A stretch of 64,000 nt of DNA from JAKAXS01 sp965279065. GTDB lineage: Bacteria > Pseudomonadota > Alphaproteobacteria > Rhizobiales > Hyphomicrobiaceae. Each line of letters starts with the position of its first letter. Positions within the stretch are counted from its first letter, which is position 1. This document shows, in pieces, positions 1 to 11,616 of the stretch. Location of the stretch: the NCBI GenBank assembly GCA_965279065.1, contig OZ257134.1, forward strand, positions 868,001 through 932,000, read 5' to 3'. The notes under the pieces were generated by a model that saw nothing but the letters and a program-made list of their open reading frames with translations, was not told the DNA's origin and searched no databases. The position numbers and the translations under genes are program-made.

Positions 1-221
1 TCACCCGGAACCAGCCGGAACGTGGCAATTCACGCCGGCATCTGGGCCGTCAGATACCGTAACATACTACGATTGATTGCCCCATCCTGTCACGCTTCGG
101 CTCCTGCCACGCTTACGGAAGAAGGGGGCGAGATGTCGATCACCGCTCGCTCCCGTCTCAAGAGCCCGCGGCGCACACGCGCCGTGGTTCCCGGCAGCCC
201 ATTGCGTAAAGGAGAGATCTG

Positions 222-689
222 ATGCTCAAATTTGTTGCAGTCGCTATGCCGTTGCTCGCGCTTGGCCCCGCCGCGGCCATCGCCGGACAGTCCATCGATC
301 AGGCCGGCACCCTGACATGCGTGAATGACAAGTGGGACGAAACCGAACCCGAGAAAGGCCACAAGCTGGTGGTCTACGCCGGCCGCTGCGTCATCGTCTA
401 CAACGACGCCAGCGCGGCAAGTGCCGTTGAAGACTGCGCCGGAAATTATGAGTACATGCCGGACGGAAAGTGGAAGGGCAACGGCATCTGCACTGTCAGC
501 TTCAAGGGCGGCAGCGATACGCTTTCGGTAACCTGGGAGGAGGGCGACGCCCTCAAGGACTATTTGTTTTCGGTCACTGGCGGCACCGGAAAGTACAAAG
601 GTGCCAAGGGCGGCGGCACCTACAAGACCGAAGAGCTGACCCCCACCCTCTACGCCGGCCGCAAGAAGGGCAAGATCGACTTGCCCTGA
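222..689 (+). CDS. small secreted protein, unknown function
   Basis: A 155-residue protein with a signal peptide (about residues 1-22, ending near AIAG), so it is probably exported to the periplasm. Four cysteines (C33, C56, C72, C90) could form two disulfides. The stretch GGTGKYKGAKGGGTY (120-134) resembles the glycine-rich strand-turn of dirigent or allene-oxide-cyclase-like beta barrels, which is a weak structural hint only. AAGGAG lies about 9 bases before the ATG and supports this start. It stands alone upstream of a convergent hydrolase gene. I do not recognise the family and assign no function. Confidence 0.75.
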   Translation: MLKFVAVAMPLLALGPAAAIAGQSIDQAGTLTCVNDKWDETEPEKGHKLVVYAGRCVIVYNDASAASAVEDCAGNYEYMPDGKWKGNGICTVSFKGGSDTLSVTWEEGDALKDYLFSVTGGTGKYKGAKGGGTYKTEELTPTLYAGRKKGKIDLP

Positions 690-780
690 CGGATCACGCA
701 GCGGGGTAGGCCTGCCCCGGTCACGGGTTTCCTCCCCTGGTGCCAACCGCGGGCAGGCCGGCATCCGCACGTCCCGACGC

Positions 781-1584
781 TCACTCCAGAACCTCCTGCA
801 CAATCGGGTTCACCACGTCCGGGTGGCTCAGCGGGGCCATGTGGCCGCCGCGCGGGATGGCACGCATCGTCCACTGCGTTCCGTGCTCGAACAGGCGCAC
901 GATCTCCCGGATCGGTCGCACGGTGTTGGCGTCGTAGAGAACCGTGGTCGCGCGCGGAAGCGCGGCGTTCCACTCGCTGAGCGTCGTCGTTTCGTCCATG
1001 ATGGCATCCCATTCTTGGAAATTCGGTCGCAAGGCTTGGGCGAACGCCGCGCGCCGCTCGTCGTCCATCGCCGCCCACGAGCCCGCCCCTCCCCAATAGT
1101 CGGCAAAGCGCGCGGCGGCCGGCAGCCAATCGTTCGCCGCACCGTAGGTCTTGATGGTATGCCGTAGCGATTGGATCTCCTGGTAGGCCTCGTCGCGGCC
1201 GGCTTGATGCAGCAGATCGAATGGATTGGGCTCGAACAGCACGAGACGCCGCACGCGCTCGCCGAGACGGGCCGCCGCCTTCATCGCCACCGCTCCGCCG
1301 AACGAATGCCCGACCAGATCGACGCGACCGGCCGCGTCGCCGACGACGGCTTCGATGAGTGTCGCCTGATCCGCCAGTGTTTGCTTTCGCGACGCTTCCC
1401 ACGCCGGTGTCGCGCCGTAGCCAAAGAGCTGGACCGCCTTGACGTGATGCGATCCCTTAAGCACATCGATCAGCTTCCGCCACTGCCGCGCCCCGGCCAC
1501 GCTGGAATGTACCAGCACGACCAGAGGTCCGGATCCGGCTTCCACTACGTCGACAGGCACGGCCATTGCAGACATTTCACGCAC
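781..1584 (-). CDS. alpha/beta hydrolase
   Basis: A 267-residue alpha/beta-fold hydrolase. The nucleophile elbow is GHSFG with Ser94; Asp218 (LYDAN) and His248 (GGHMAP) are placed to complete the catalytic triad. The oxyanion strand is LVVLVHSS (residues 21-28), a slight departure from the usual HG. There is no signal peptide, so it is probably cytoplasmic. Family members include esterases, haloperoxidase-like enzymes and epoxide hydrolases; the substrate cannot be read from sequence. Methionines at positions 4 and 7 are alternative starts. It lies 18 bases downstream of the metallopeptidase on the same strand, so the two may be co-transcribed. Confidence 0.85.
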   Translation of the reverse strand: MREMSAMAVPVDVVEAGSGPLVVLVHSSVAGARQWRKLIDVLKGSHHVKAVQLFGYGATPAWEASRKQTLADQATLIEAVVGDAAGRVDLVGHSFGGAVAMKAAARLGERVRRLVLFEPNPFDLLHQAGRDEAYQEIQSLRHTIKTYGAANDWLPAAARFADYWGGAGSWAAMDDERRAAFAQALRPNFQEWDAIMDETTTLSEWNAALPRATTVLYDANTVRPIREIVRLFEHGTQWTMRAIPRGGHMAPLSHPDVVNPIVQEVLE

Positions 1585-1602
1585 CGAAACAGCGCATTTG
1601 GA

Positions 1603-4473
1603 CTAGTCGCGGAAGGTCGGCACCGCGCTTTGAAACGGCGGCAACGCGTCGGGTGCACCGACCCCCCTATACCAATATTCGACATAGAAGCGGGCAGCAG
1701 CGAGCTCGTGCCAGCTGTTGATCGCCACTTCGAGGCTCGACGTGTTGACCCCGTTCGCGGTGATGTATGCTCCGAACCCGATGCCGGAGACGCCCGGCTC
1801 GTCGAGCCGATGGGGGACGTCGCGCGGCGGCGGCAGGTGTTGATATCTCCACGTATTGCCCACCTGGACCCGCTCGACGAGACGCAGCGCGACGTCGGTC
1901 ACGATACATCCCGGCAGAGTAACTCCCGGATAGAACACGTCCCGGTATTTGCCCCCCGTTCGCCCGCCAATGACCTGGCCGCCGAAGTGCACTACGATCG
2001 GGGTGAAACCGTAGCGGTCGACGGGCCCGGGTGTGCCCGACGCGCGCCGAATCTTGATCGACGGAGCGAACTCGAGCTGTGTGTAGGTGTCCACGGCCGA
2101 GGTGATGGTCGTCTCTGCCCTGTCCGAGCCGGGAGTCGGTGGCTTGGTCATGGTGATGACGATGCCCTCGGCATTCTCGCTGCGCTGGGGTTGCGTCGCC
2201 CGGACCAGCCCGACGAGGCGCTGAGAACCGGGCTTGCGCACCATCACCATCACGTCGTCGACGGTTTCTCCGGGCGGCAGGGTTTCCCCCCGGTAGAAGA
2301 CGTGGTCGCCATTCGGCACGTCGAGCTTGAACCATCCGCGGGTCCAGCGCGGCGTCACGTCGATGCGGTCGAATGCCCAAGCGATCTCCTGGATCTCGCG
2401 GCCGTCGAAGTGGTCGACAGTTGGGCCGGGTTGCGGCGATGGCTGCCAGTCGATTCCCTGCGCGCCGACAGTGGCGAGGTCACGCGCCACGAAGAACGCC
2501 CCGTACATCACATCGCGGAACTGCGACCATGGCGTCAGGCGTTTTGTGACTGTCTCGAAGACGACGCGGATGAGGCGCGCGCGGCCGATGCCGGCGTGTC
2601 CGCTACCAGCTTCTCCCGAGTAGAGCAAAGCCAGCGCGCGCATCAGAATGTAACCGTTGCTGTGCGCCGAAGCGGTCGGATCGAACTGGTTGTAGGACAG
2701 CAGCGGAGCCGTGCCGCCCGTCGGCGTCAGGGACTTGAAGCTGTCGATCGTCGCCGCAGTCGGTGTCTGGAACAGCAACCGACCGATCACCTCGGCGAGC
2801 CCCTCATCCACGGCCGCCGTCTCCTCGAGGTACTCGAGCTTGGCGCCGGTCGCCCCGCCGTTGTTCAGCAGATGCGTCGCCTCGTGGCCGACGAGGTCCA
2901 TCGAGACCTTGCCCGTGGCGAAGATGATCCGGGCCGGTGTCGTCTTGGGGTCGGAAGACCCGACATTGTTCCTGAAGGTAACGTCGATGAATGCGTCAGC
3001 GCCGCCGCCGCTGTCGTCCCAGCCGTTGCGCCCGCACGCGCGGCAGAACGTGTTGAACAGGTCGAGCATCGTGTGGCAGCCGCGCGCCTCTGCGTCCAGG
3101 TCCCCCTCGGCCACTTGCGGGGCGCCGTCGACCAGCTGTAGAGCGGCGCCACTGAGGTAGTCATCGACCTCGTAGACCGTGCCGCTGTTGTTCAGTAGCT
3201 GCCGATGGCGCTGGTTGCTGTCGAAGACGCGCAGCTGTGGCCGTGTCGAAGGAATCCGCAACACCACCGCGCTCGCTTCCGTCGAGACAAAAATCGCCTC
3301 GTCGTAGAAGTCGTAGCGCCAGGCGAGCGCGTTCGTCCCGCTGGCCCTGATCAGCGCTAACGGCACGATACAGAGCGTCGCGCTCGCGGCATCGGGCATG
3401 GCTGCCACTTGCGGCTGGCGGCCGCCACCGCGCCACGCCGCGATGGCCGTCTCGAGGCAGTGGGTGGCGCCGAGTCGCGGCGTTGGCGATACGTCCGGAT
3501 CGCGCAGGAACGGCCCATTGATCGTGACGACCGCCAGCGCCGTCGAAAGATGCACGCGCAGCTCGACACCATGGATCGGCACGCCCGCCACCACCTGTGC
3601 GAACACGACCGTTGAGCCGAACCCGATGCGCGCTGTATCGGTGAGTATGCACTGCAGCTGCAACTGCCGGTCGGGGTTGCCTGTGCCGAACAGGGCCGGA
3701 TAGCGCTTGAAGAACGCCCGCGCGACCGTCTCCGGATCGCCACTCGTCGCCTCGGGCAGAAGAATGCCGGTCGGTCCGAAGTCGACGAGGTCGGGCGCGC
3801 CGGTGCGATCATTGAGGTGATAGAGAGGCAGCGGCGACCGCGGCGGCAAACCAGCGGGCCGCGCGCCGATGGAGACGATCTGTTCGCCATCGGGCGAGAC
3901 CAGCACCGTGCCTGGCCCGTCCTCGCTCGGCCGCTCGAACCGATACATGAGTGCGAGCCGGCGATCGGGCGTCGGGGTCTCAAACACGACCGCCGTCGCC
4001 GCGCCGAGCGCGAGCGTCTTCGGATCAACGAACTCGCTGCGTGCGCCGAGCGCGGCGATCGCAGCGTCGGCAGATTTAGGCGACTTGGTAAGCTTCGGCG
4101 TCGGCGGTAGCAGGACGTGCAGCGCCCGCAGCGTCTTGGCGTCCGCAAAGGTCAAGCTGACCCCGGCTCCGAGTGGTGCCGGCGCGGTCTGGTCGATCTC
4201 GAAATCAACTTCGACAGAGCCGTCATAGGGGTTGTGCCGCTCGCCAGTCGTGCGCAACGTGGCGGGATCGACCGGCAGGTTGATCAGTGCCGACCAAGTT
4301 GCCAGGAACGCGCTTGCTTCCTTAGCTAAGTCACCGCCATTCGTCGCAAAGGAACCTTGCAAAGCGACCAAACTGCCACCGTCGAATACCGCGGCGATCT
4401 TGGCTTGCGAGGTTTGGGCTAGATCGGCAAGCTGTTGCTTCTGCTGCTTCGAATGAACGCCGCTTACGAACAT
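1603..4473 (-). CDS. M4-like zinc metallopeptidase with propeptide
   Basis: A 956-residue protein. The zinc site is HEATH (530-534), and Glu557 in VDEGLAEVIG is placed as the third ligand in the thermolysin pattern. AHSNGYIL further on is the likely counterpart of the thermolysin catalytic histidine region. Around residues 285-320 (FAQVVAGVPIHGVELRV) the sequence looks like the fungalysin/thermolysin propeptide domain. About 270 C-terminal residues carry no motif I know and may be a binding module. M4 enzymes are normally secreted, yet the N-terminus (MFVSGVHSKQ) is hydrophilic with no signal peptide. Either the start is further upstream, or export uses another route. The hydrolase gene follows in the same direction. 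Confidence 0.8.
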   Translation of the reverse strand: MFVSGVHSKQQKQQLADLAQTSQAKIAAVFDGGSLVALQGSFATNGGDLAKEASAFLATWSALINLPVDPATLRTTGERHNPYDGSVEVDFEIDQTAPAPLGAGVSLTFADAKTLRALHVLLPPTPKLTKSPKSADAAIAALGARSEFVDPKTLALGAATAVVFETPTPDRRLALMYRFERPSEDGPGTVLVSPDGEQIVSIGARPAGLPPRSPLPLYHLNDRTGAPDLVDFGPTGILLPEATSGDPETVARAFFKRYPALFGTGNPDRQLQLQCILTDTARIGFGSTVVFAQVVAGVPIHGVELRVHLSTALAVVTINGPFLRDPDVSPTPRLGATHCLETAIAAWRGGGRQPQVAAMPDAASATLCIVPLALIRASGTNALAWRYDFYDEAIFVSTEASAVVLRIPSTRPQLRVFDSNQRHRQLLNNSGTVYEVDDYLSGAALQLVDGAPQVAEGDLDAEARGCHTMLDLFNTFCRACGRNGWDDSGGGADAFIDVTFRNNVGSSDPKTTPARIIFATGKVSMDLVGHEATHLLNNGGATGAKLEYLEETAAVDEGLAEVIGRLLFQTPTAATIDSFKSLTPTGGTAPLLSYNQFDPTASAHSNGYILMRALALLYSGEAGSGHAGIGRARLIRVVFETVTKRLTPWSQFRDVMYGAFFVARDLATVGAQGIDWQPSPQPGPTVDHFDGREIQEIAWAFDRIDVTPRWTRGWFKLDVPNGDHVFYRGETLPPGETVDDVMVMVRKPGSQRLVGLVRATQPQRSENAEGIVITMTKPPTPGSDRAETTITSAVDTYTQLEFAPSIKIRRASGTPGPVDRYGFTPIVVHFGGQVIGGRTGGKYRDVFYPGVTLPGCIVTDVALRLVERVQVGNTWRYQHLPPPRDVPHRLDEPGVSGIGFGAYITANGVNTSSLEVAINSWHELAAARFYVEYWYRGVGAPDALPPFQSAVPTFRD

Positions 4474-4920
4474 TTTTCAAATCCGCTGAGCAATAAACAA
4501 AGTGGTGCATGAACTAATGAGTTCGTCGAAAAATGCGCATCATTGTAAGCATCATCGTTGCGCAGCGATGTTGCCACGAGAATCTGCCCGGACCACCCAA
4601 AATCAGGTCCCTCAAATAATCATACCTGGCGCCGATCCACTTGCAACTCTTGGCAGAACGAGTGATCGACAGCCACTAGTGGCTCGCCACGTCGGCTACT
4701 GCCGGTCGGGTTCTGACCGGCGCGACGATTGCCCGTCCGCACTGTGAGGTGACGCGGTCAATGCTCGGATGGTCATCCGACGGCCGATCTCATCATTGCC
4801 TGAAACTCGGCTAGCAGACTAGTGAGACCACCGGCACGGTCGCCTGCGAACGTCCACTCAGGGTCAGTAGCCGACGCCGCGCCGGGAGCTCCGCCTGCAG
4901 CAGCTCGCCCCGCGCCGCCG
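4474..4920. other. intergenic region, no gene seen
   Basis: About 450 bases between the rnr stop and the start of the metallopeptidase gene. No convincing coding frame, tRNA or strong terminator hairpin was found. The promoter for the metallopeptidase should lie in the part near 4480-4600, which is less GC-rich than the rest. Confidence 0.5.
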
Positions 4921-7275
<2,355 letters not shown>

Positions 7276-7352
7276 CTGAAAATAACTCTGTGGGAGTCCG
7301 CCAATCGAACCGCGACCAATTGCTTGGTAGCCGACCTAACAGCCCACGTCAC

Positions 7353-7379
7353 GCGGGGCGGCGAAGTTCGCCGCCCCGC
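7353..7379. terminator. strong hairpin between rnr and lipoprotein gene
   Basis: GCGGGGCGGCG at 7353 pairs perfectly with CGCCGCCCCGC ending at 7379, leaving a 5-base loop. It lies about 140 bases downstream of the minus-strand lipoprotein gene and just before rnr. No T-run follows on either strand, so it may act as a transcription pause, RNA stabiliser or Rho-assisted terminator rather than a classic intrinsic terminator. Confidence 0.4.
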
Positions 7380-7515
7380 TTCGCAAATGTCCGCATGGGG
7401 ACGCAGCACAACGCCATTGTCCGGCCGATGGTCCCACGGAACCCGCGCAGGATTCCGTCGACCAACAAACGAAGCCGTCGTTCCCTCGCGAACTCGGGAT
7501 GTCGCGCTTCAAATT

Positions 7516-8859
7516 CTAATTTTTGGCGAAATCTCGATAGCCGATTGGATAGCTTGGTTGTGGCGTAAGGTTTGACAGCCACTCAAGTCTCGTGTCGGCC
7601 CGGCCGCGCAAATGCGTTCTCATCAGAACGACCTCCGCGTAAAGTATAAGGCGGCATTGGTCCTGCCAAGGCGACCCGACCTTTTGCGCCTGTTTAGCCA
7701 CGTCGGCCGCTTTTTCTAGCGTTACCTCTTCGGTCTTGACTGCGCACTCCTCAGCCTTCTGTGCCCGGCCGTCCGCCAGCTTGATCGACCGGCGTCCGAT
7801 GCAATCACTCCGCTGGTCGATGTCACTGGTCAAATTTTCACAAGAGCGCCAAATCAGATCAGAAGCCTGTATGAACGCATTTTCGTTTGGAATGATCCAC
7901 TCACTGTACGGAGCGGCAACATTGGAAAGATAGTCCTTCCACTGGGCGAGGTCGCCCGCTCCTTTCCGCCACAGCGCATGTCCGGTCCTCCAAGCAGCGC
8001 ATGTGTCTGGCAGCTCGTCTGAAGACCCGTAGAAATTATCTATTGCCCACTCCTCAGAGGGTGTTAAGTCGCGGTGCACATAACGATTGGTTCGCGTCAG
8101 ATTGGGATCGTTATTTTCGCTGGGCGTAATGTAATCCGGAAATCTTGTGCGAGATTTCGCTGCGCACATTGTGTCCAATGAAGCGACGACGGTCACCATT
8201 TGTAGTTCAATTGAATCTCGATAGAGGGCGCCAAGTCTCCGGCCCTGAAAATATGCCATTTGGCCGGCCTGGACAACGGACTTGATAAGCTGCGCCGCAT
8301 TGATCGCCAATTCTCCGGTGCTCGTAACTGCGTCAACGAGTTTCGTCAGAGAATCAACGGCCTTTAACAGCGGAAAGGTTTTCGACGCCTGTTTGCTTAT
8401 CGCCTCGAATAGCTCCTCATCTTCCTTGTCGCTGAGAACCGCCACTAGTAGCCGCAGCGCAGCAACCTCGGCTTCAGCCATTCGCTCGTCGAAGTAGACG
8501 CATCTGCCCGGCTGCATATAGGCGCAGTAGTAGGCATCGCTCACCACTTGGACCGCCACGTTGACGTGCTTAACTATCAGCTCTCGTTCGGACGGGTACT
8601 TCGTCTGCGCCATCCGCGCAATCGAACCGATAAGCACGTATGCGCGAAGCACGCGCATCTGTTTTGTGTCCGCGACCATCCATTTGTGGTCGAGTTTCGC
8701 ATCCAGCCAGCCACCGTGATTATTGAGTTCGGAACCACACCCTGGAAGAACGAGAATGGACACCATCATCAATGGGCCGATGAGAAGAAGCCGCAAAAAT
8801 ACGGCGCGCGAAATGATCGCGCGGGGAATGTACGCAAACATGTTAAACACCCGCATCAA
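7516..8859 (-). CDS. lipoprotein, unknown function
   Basis: A 447-residue protein with a hydrophobic N-terminus ending in a lipobox (VLPGC, Cys41), so it is probably processed by signal peptidase II and membrane-anchored. Methionines at 1, 2 and 7 are all possible starts. The mature part is mostly helical in character, has scattered cysteines and shows no catalytic motif I recognise. The gene has lower GC and more A/T-ending codons than rnr or topA, suggesting acquisition. It stands alone in the accessory block between those two genes. Confidence 0.75.
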   Translation of the reverse strand: MMRVFNMFAYIPRAIISRAVFLRLLLIGPLMMVSILVLPGCGSELNNHGGWLDAKLDHKWMVADTKQMRVLRAYVLIGSIARMAQTKYPSERELIVKHVNVAVQVVSDAYYCAYMQPGRCVYFDERMAEAEVAALRLLVAVLSDKEDEELFEAISKQASKTFPLLKAVDSLTKLVDAVTSTGELAINAAQLIKSVVQAGQMAYFQGRRLGALYRDSIELQMVTVVASLDTMCAAKSRTRFPDYITPSENNDPNLTRTNRYVHRDLTPSEEWAIDNFYGSSDELPDTCAAWRTGHALWRKGAGDLAQWKDYLSNVAAPYSEWIIPNENAFIQASDLIWRSCENLTSDIDQRSDCIGRRSIKLADGRAQKAEECAVKTEEVTLEKAADVAKQAQKVGSPWQDQCRLILYAEVVLMRTHLRGRADTRLEWLSNLTPQPSYPIGYRDFAKN

Positions 8860-9235
8860 CGCAATTACAAAAACGCAACATAAGGGACGTTTTCTGAACT
8901 GTTAATCTATTTATCGCCACGCGATCACGCGGCGTAATGCGGTGTGACGTTCTGGCAACGAATAAAAACTTCAGACGTTTGCTTGGTGAGACCCGCTACA
9001 GCAAAATAGCGGCTGCTATCATTGATTTGGACAGCGGTTTTGATTTGTTGCTGCGCTTCCTTGCGTGCAGTGCGGAACGTGCGGCGCTCCGGCGCTGCAG
9101 CCACAGGGGTGGCCCGCCAGCAGCGGCCGCGAAGTCACGGTCTCCGATGCTGCGACGGATATCACAGCCCGTCACCGTTACTCCGATGCTGTCGCGGACG
9201 CGGCGCATATCAAAAACAGGATTGGAGATGATCTG
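8860..9235. other. intergenic region, divergent promoters presumed
   Basis: About 375 bases between the divergent lipoprotein gene and a small secreted-protein gene. The first 150 bases are fairly AT-rich and must hold the lipoprotein promoter; no specific box stands out. Short frames here lack ribosome binding sites and were not accepted as genes. Confidence 0.4.
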
Positions 9236-9538
9236 ATGAAGGCAAAAGCCTTAGGCCTTGCACTCGCCCTGAGCTGCGGACTGCTCGCGACCTCCGCGCT
9301 CACCGCATCCGCCGCCCCCCTCGGCGCCAGCACGCTGACCGGCGCCGGCGTCTCGAACTCGGCCGTCGAACTCGCCCAGTTCAAGAAGAAGCGCTACAAC
9401 CAGGGCTACAAGAACGGCTACCGCGCCGGCTCGCGTCACTCGCGCGCCCCGCGCAATTGGCGCCGCTACGGCGCGCGTCCCGGCGATTGGCGCACGCGCG
9501 GCTGCATCATCGTCGGCCCGATCTGGTACTGCCCGTAA
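9236..9538 (+). CDS. small secreted basic protein
   Basis: A 100-residue protein. Residues 1-27 form a clear signal peptide (ending SAA before AP). The mature part is strongly basic and rich in Arg, Tyr and Gly (KKKRYNQGYKNGYRAGSR) and ends in GCIIVGPIWYCP with a Cys pair. The start is the ATG at 9236, with GGAG eight bases upstream; a longer frame upstream reads through unlikely sequence. Similar short exported Arg/Tyr-rich proteins occur in Hyphomicrobiales without known function. Confidence 0.75.
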   Translation: MKAKALGLALALSCGLLATSALTASAAPLGASTLTGAGVSNSAVELAQFKKKRYNQGYKNGYRAGSRHSRAPRNWRRYGARPGDWRTRGCIIVGPIWYCP

Positions 9539-9919
9539 CAGGTCCTGCCCGTAACGCGGCACGCGCCTCGCCACGCACCGACCCGCGGCGTCCCGGTCTC
9601 GCACCTGGACGCCGCGTTGCATTTGTCCCGGAAGCCGCGCGCACCGCGACCCATTCCCGGTGAAGCACGGGGAGAGGGAATTCCTCCATACAGGCTCGCG
9701 AAACGGCACCATCGCCGCCGCACTGCCGCCGTTTCAGGCAACCGCGCCCACCTGATGCAGCCGCGCCGCCCACCGTGTGAAATCGCTCCGCATTGAGTCG
9801 CTGCCCCATGCCAGCCGGGCGCGCGCCATGCCATGGTCGCCTCCGTCTCGCCCGCCGACGATCGCGCCGCCTATTGCGCGCGCACGATCGCGCCACACAC
9901 CCGCGTTGAGGAAAGCCCG
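9539..9919. other. intergenic region, no gene seen
   Basis: About 380 GC-rich bases between two small secreted-protein genes. Frames in it are antisense or lack start signals. I see no tRNA and no convincing terminator. Confidence 0.4.
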
Positions 9920-10246
9920 ATGTTGAACCGCCCGCTCCTGCACAAACTGCCGCTGCTGCTCGCCGTCCTCGCCGCGACCGCACTCGGCGCCGGCCTGACC
10001 GCAGGCCCGGCCTCCGCCAAATCCTGTTTCAAGAAGGCCGGCGTCGGCAACGCCCTGACCGAGGGCCTGGCCCAGTTCCAGGTCGACGCCATGCTGCTGC
10101 AGGCGACCGACTGGTCGATCTACTTCACCTACATCTCCGGCAACGGCACGCCCGGCTACACCTTCGGCCCGCGCACCTACAAGTGCCACGCCGAAACCGT
10201 CGGCTGGCAGTGCCACGGCCAGGCCACGATGTGCAAACTGGATTGA
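9920..10246 (+). CDS. small secreted Cys-containing protein
   Basis: A 108-residue protein with a long signal peptide (about 1-33, ending ASA before KS). The mature region has several cysteines (KSCFKK, YKCHAE, WQCHGQ, MCKLD), consistent with disulfides in the periplasm. The ATG at 9920 is chosen because GAGGAAAG lies about 8 bases upstream and the signal peptide begins there. Family not recognised. It may form a group with the similar small exported protein gene just upstream. Confidence 0.75.
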   Translation: MLNRPLLHKLPLLLAVLAATALGAGLTAGPASAKSCFKKAGVGNALTEGLAQFQVDAMLLQATDWSIYFTYISGNGTPGYTFGPRTYKCHAETVGWQCHGQATMCKLD

Positions 10247-10249
10247 TGG

Positions 10250-10378
10250 ACGAGTGAGTGAGTAGTGAGGTAGCCAGTAGGCAGTGGAATTCTTCAGGCT
10301 GATGGGCGAGACTGCCAAACTACTATAACCTGCTCCCCCACTCACTACTGCCTATCTCCCTACTCACTACTGCCCCCT
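10250..10378. repeat. simple repeats in inverted orientation
   Basis: GAGTGAGTAGTGAG near 10250 and two copies of CTCACTACTGCC (near 10341 and 10364) are inverted and direct versions of one short unit. The arrangement can fold into an imperfect hairpin. The units are too short and irregular for a CRISPR. It resembles the AGTAGTGAGT-type low-complexity repeats seen in intergenic spaces of various bacteria. Confidence 0.6.
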
Positions 10379-10398
10379 CTTCTCCAGGAACCCCCGCC

Positions 10399-10668
10399 AT
10401 TTCCACCCGCGACATCGCCCTCGCTGCAGCCTTCGTCATCGGCCTGATCGCCTGGTTCGGCCTGACCCTCGGCATCGGCTATCTGGCACCCGGCAAGCAC
10501 CCTGCGCCCGGCTCGCCCGAGTTCGCCGCCTACGCCCAGCCCCACGTCGACGACTGCGTGAAGAAGCGCCAGGCGAGCGCGGCCGCGACCTCCGGCGCGC
10601 AAGCGACCGACACCGCCCAGCTGCAAGCCGATTGCCTCGCCCTCTTCATCAAGACCCGCCCGAAGTAG
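10399..10668 (+). CDS. small membrane protein without an ATG start
   Basis: An open frame of about 89 residues: one hydrophobic helix near the N-terminus (DIALAAAFVIGLIAWFGLTL), then a hydrophilic domain with two cysteines (DDCVKK, QADCLALF) ending KTRPK. No ATG, GTG or TTG exists in frame between the upstream in-frame stop at 10300 and the helix. The only candidates are an ATT at 10399 with AGGA nine bases upstream, or a CTG inside the repeat at 10348. Codon choice looks coding. It may have lost its normal start when the repeat arose. Product unknown. Confidence 0.45.
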   Translation: MSTRDIALAAAFVIGLIAWFGLTLGIGYLAPGKHPAPGSPEFAAYAQPHVDDCVKKRQASAAATSGAQATDTAQLQADCLALFIKTRPK

Positions 10669-10703
10669 CCCGCCCGTGCGGTCTCCGCCCCCGGCCCGCG
10701 CGC

Positions 10704-11258
10704 TCAACGCCGTGCATACACCGAGAACACGTAGTCGTTCTTCTCCACGACCGTGTGGCACGCAAACCCGCACTTGGCGTCGTTCTCCTGCGGCGGCTGA
10801 TCGTCCGTCGTGAACGGCCGCCACGAATCCTTCGCCGCGTCATAGCGGAAGGCGCCGTAGCCCCATCCGCCGCTGTCGGCGAACCGGGCACTGTCCTTCA
10901 CCATGAAGTCGACGTCGTCGAGGTCTCCCGTGACCTTCGGCTGACCGGGCGCCTCTTCGTTCACCTTCTGCTTCCAGTGCACCTTCGCCATCTTGGCGCC
11001 ATCGGGGAACGGGCGGCCGTTGCCGGGGATGCCCGCCTTGAAGCTGTCGATCATCAGCTGATTGCCGAGGATCACCGCCAGCCGATCCGCCTGGCTGAGC
11101 GAGATCACTTCCCATTTTTCGTAGCCGGCGAATTCGGAAAACTTCAGGCCACCGGGAACTTCCACCGAGCCCTTGTTGTCCGCCGAAACCGCGTGCCCGG
11201 TCACGACGACCAGACAAATAGGAACAACGATTGTCAGGAATTTATGAAACGCCTTCAT
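10704..11258 (-). CDS. cytochrome P460 family protein
   Basis: A 184-residue exported haem protein. Residues 1-26 form a signal peptide (ending AVSA). The c-type haem site C163-x-x-C167-H168 sits near the C-terminus, as in the cytochrome P460 family (cytochrome P460 and cytochrome c'-beta). GWGYGAFRYD (131-140) and the upstream KVHWKQKV fit the family layout. P460 enzymes oxidise hydroxylamine, while c'-beta members bind NO; which applies here is unknown. The start at 11258 has GAGGTGGGG just upstream; an in-frame codon 13 codons earlier is less likely. It is monocistronic. Confidence 0.8.
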   Translation of the reverse strand: MKAFHKFLTIVVPICLVVVTGHAVSADNKGSVEVPGGLKFSEFAGYEKWEVISLSQADRLAVILGNQLMIDSFKAGIPGNGRPFPDGAKMAKVHWKQKVNEEAPGQPKVTGDLDDVDFMVKDSARFADSGGWGYGAFRYDAAKDSWRPFTTDDQPPQENDAKCGFACHTVVEKNDYVFSVYARR

Positions 11259-11445
11259 GCCCCACCTCGCAAATGAATGACAAACGGGACTAAGCACGCA
11301 ATTTTACAGTCACGGCAGCAATTAAAGAATGCCGATTATTCAATAGGCGAAACTTTGCGTATATCCGAAGCCCTTTTCCGCAGCGCTGCCGTAGGGATGC
11401 GTGCACACCGTACCGGTGGCCACGCGACTCCCGATGCTTCCACCC

Positions 11446-11600
11446 ACCACCGTCATCCCCGCGTAGGCGGGGACCCACGACACGCCACAACGGCGGTGCG
11501 GTAGCAGAACCTCGTTCTTCCGGCGACGCGAGGTCCTGAAGCCACACCCGCGCGGAACCTTGCGTGGGTCCCGTGCCGAGCACGGGATGACGTTTTCAGG
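11446..11600. repeat. REP-like palindromic element
   Basis: Begins CGTCATCCCCGCGTAGGCGG and ends GTGCCGAGCACGGGATGACG, so the outer ends are inverted, with inner hairpins and GGGACCCACG on one side matching CGTGGGTCCC on the other. This is the layout of the CGTCATCCC-type repeats common in alphaproteobacterial intergenic DNA. Confidence 0.6.
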
Positions 11601-11616
11601 AGGATAGCGATCAGCT

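Noticed and set aside
22..222. 66-codon plus-strand frame before the first secreted protein gene
   Set aside because: No signal peptide, motif or ribosome binding site; it ends exactly at the next gene's start region and looks like leader DNA.
1171..3141. Long plus-strand frame (656 codons) over the hydrolase and metallopeptidase genes
   Set aside because: It is antisense to two genes with clear motifs and is rich in Arg, Asp and His, as expected of a high-GC shadow frame; no domain or ribosome binding site.
7349..7582. 77-codon minus-strand frame between rnr and the lipoprotein gene
   Set aside because: It overlaps the lipoprotein 3' end in another frame and runs through the 7353-7379 hairpin; no ribosome binding site stands out.
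10250..10378. Possible CRISPR-like repeats
   Set aside because: Units are about 12 bases, unevenly spaced and inverted, with no spacers of regular length and no cas genes.
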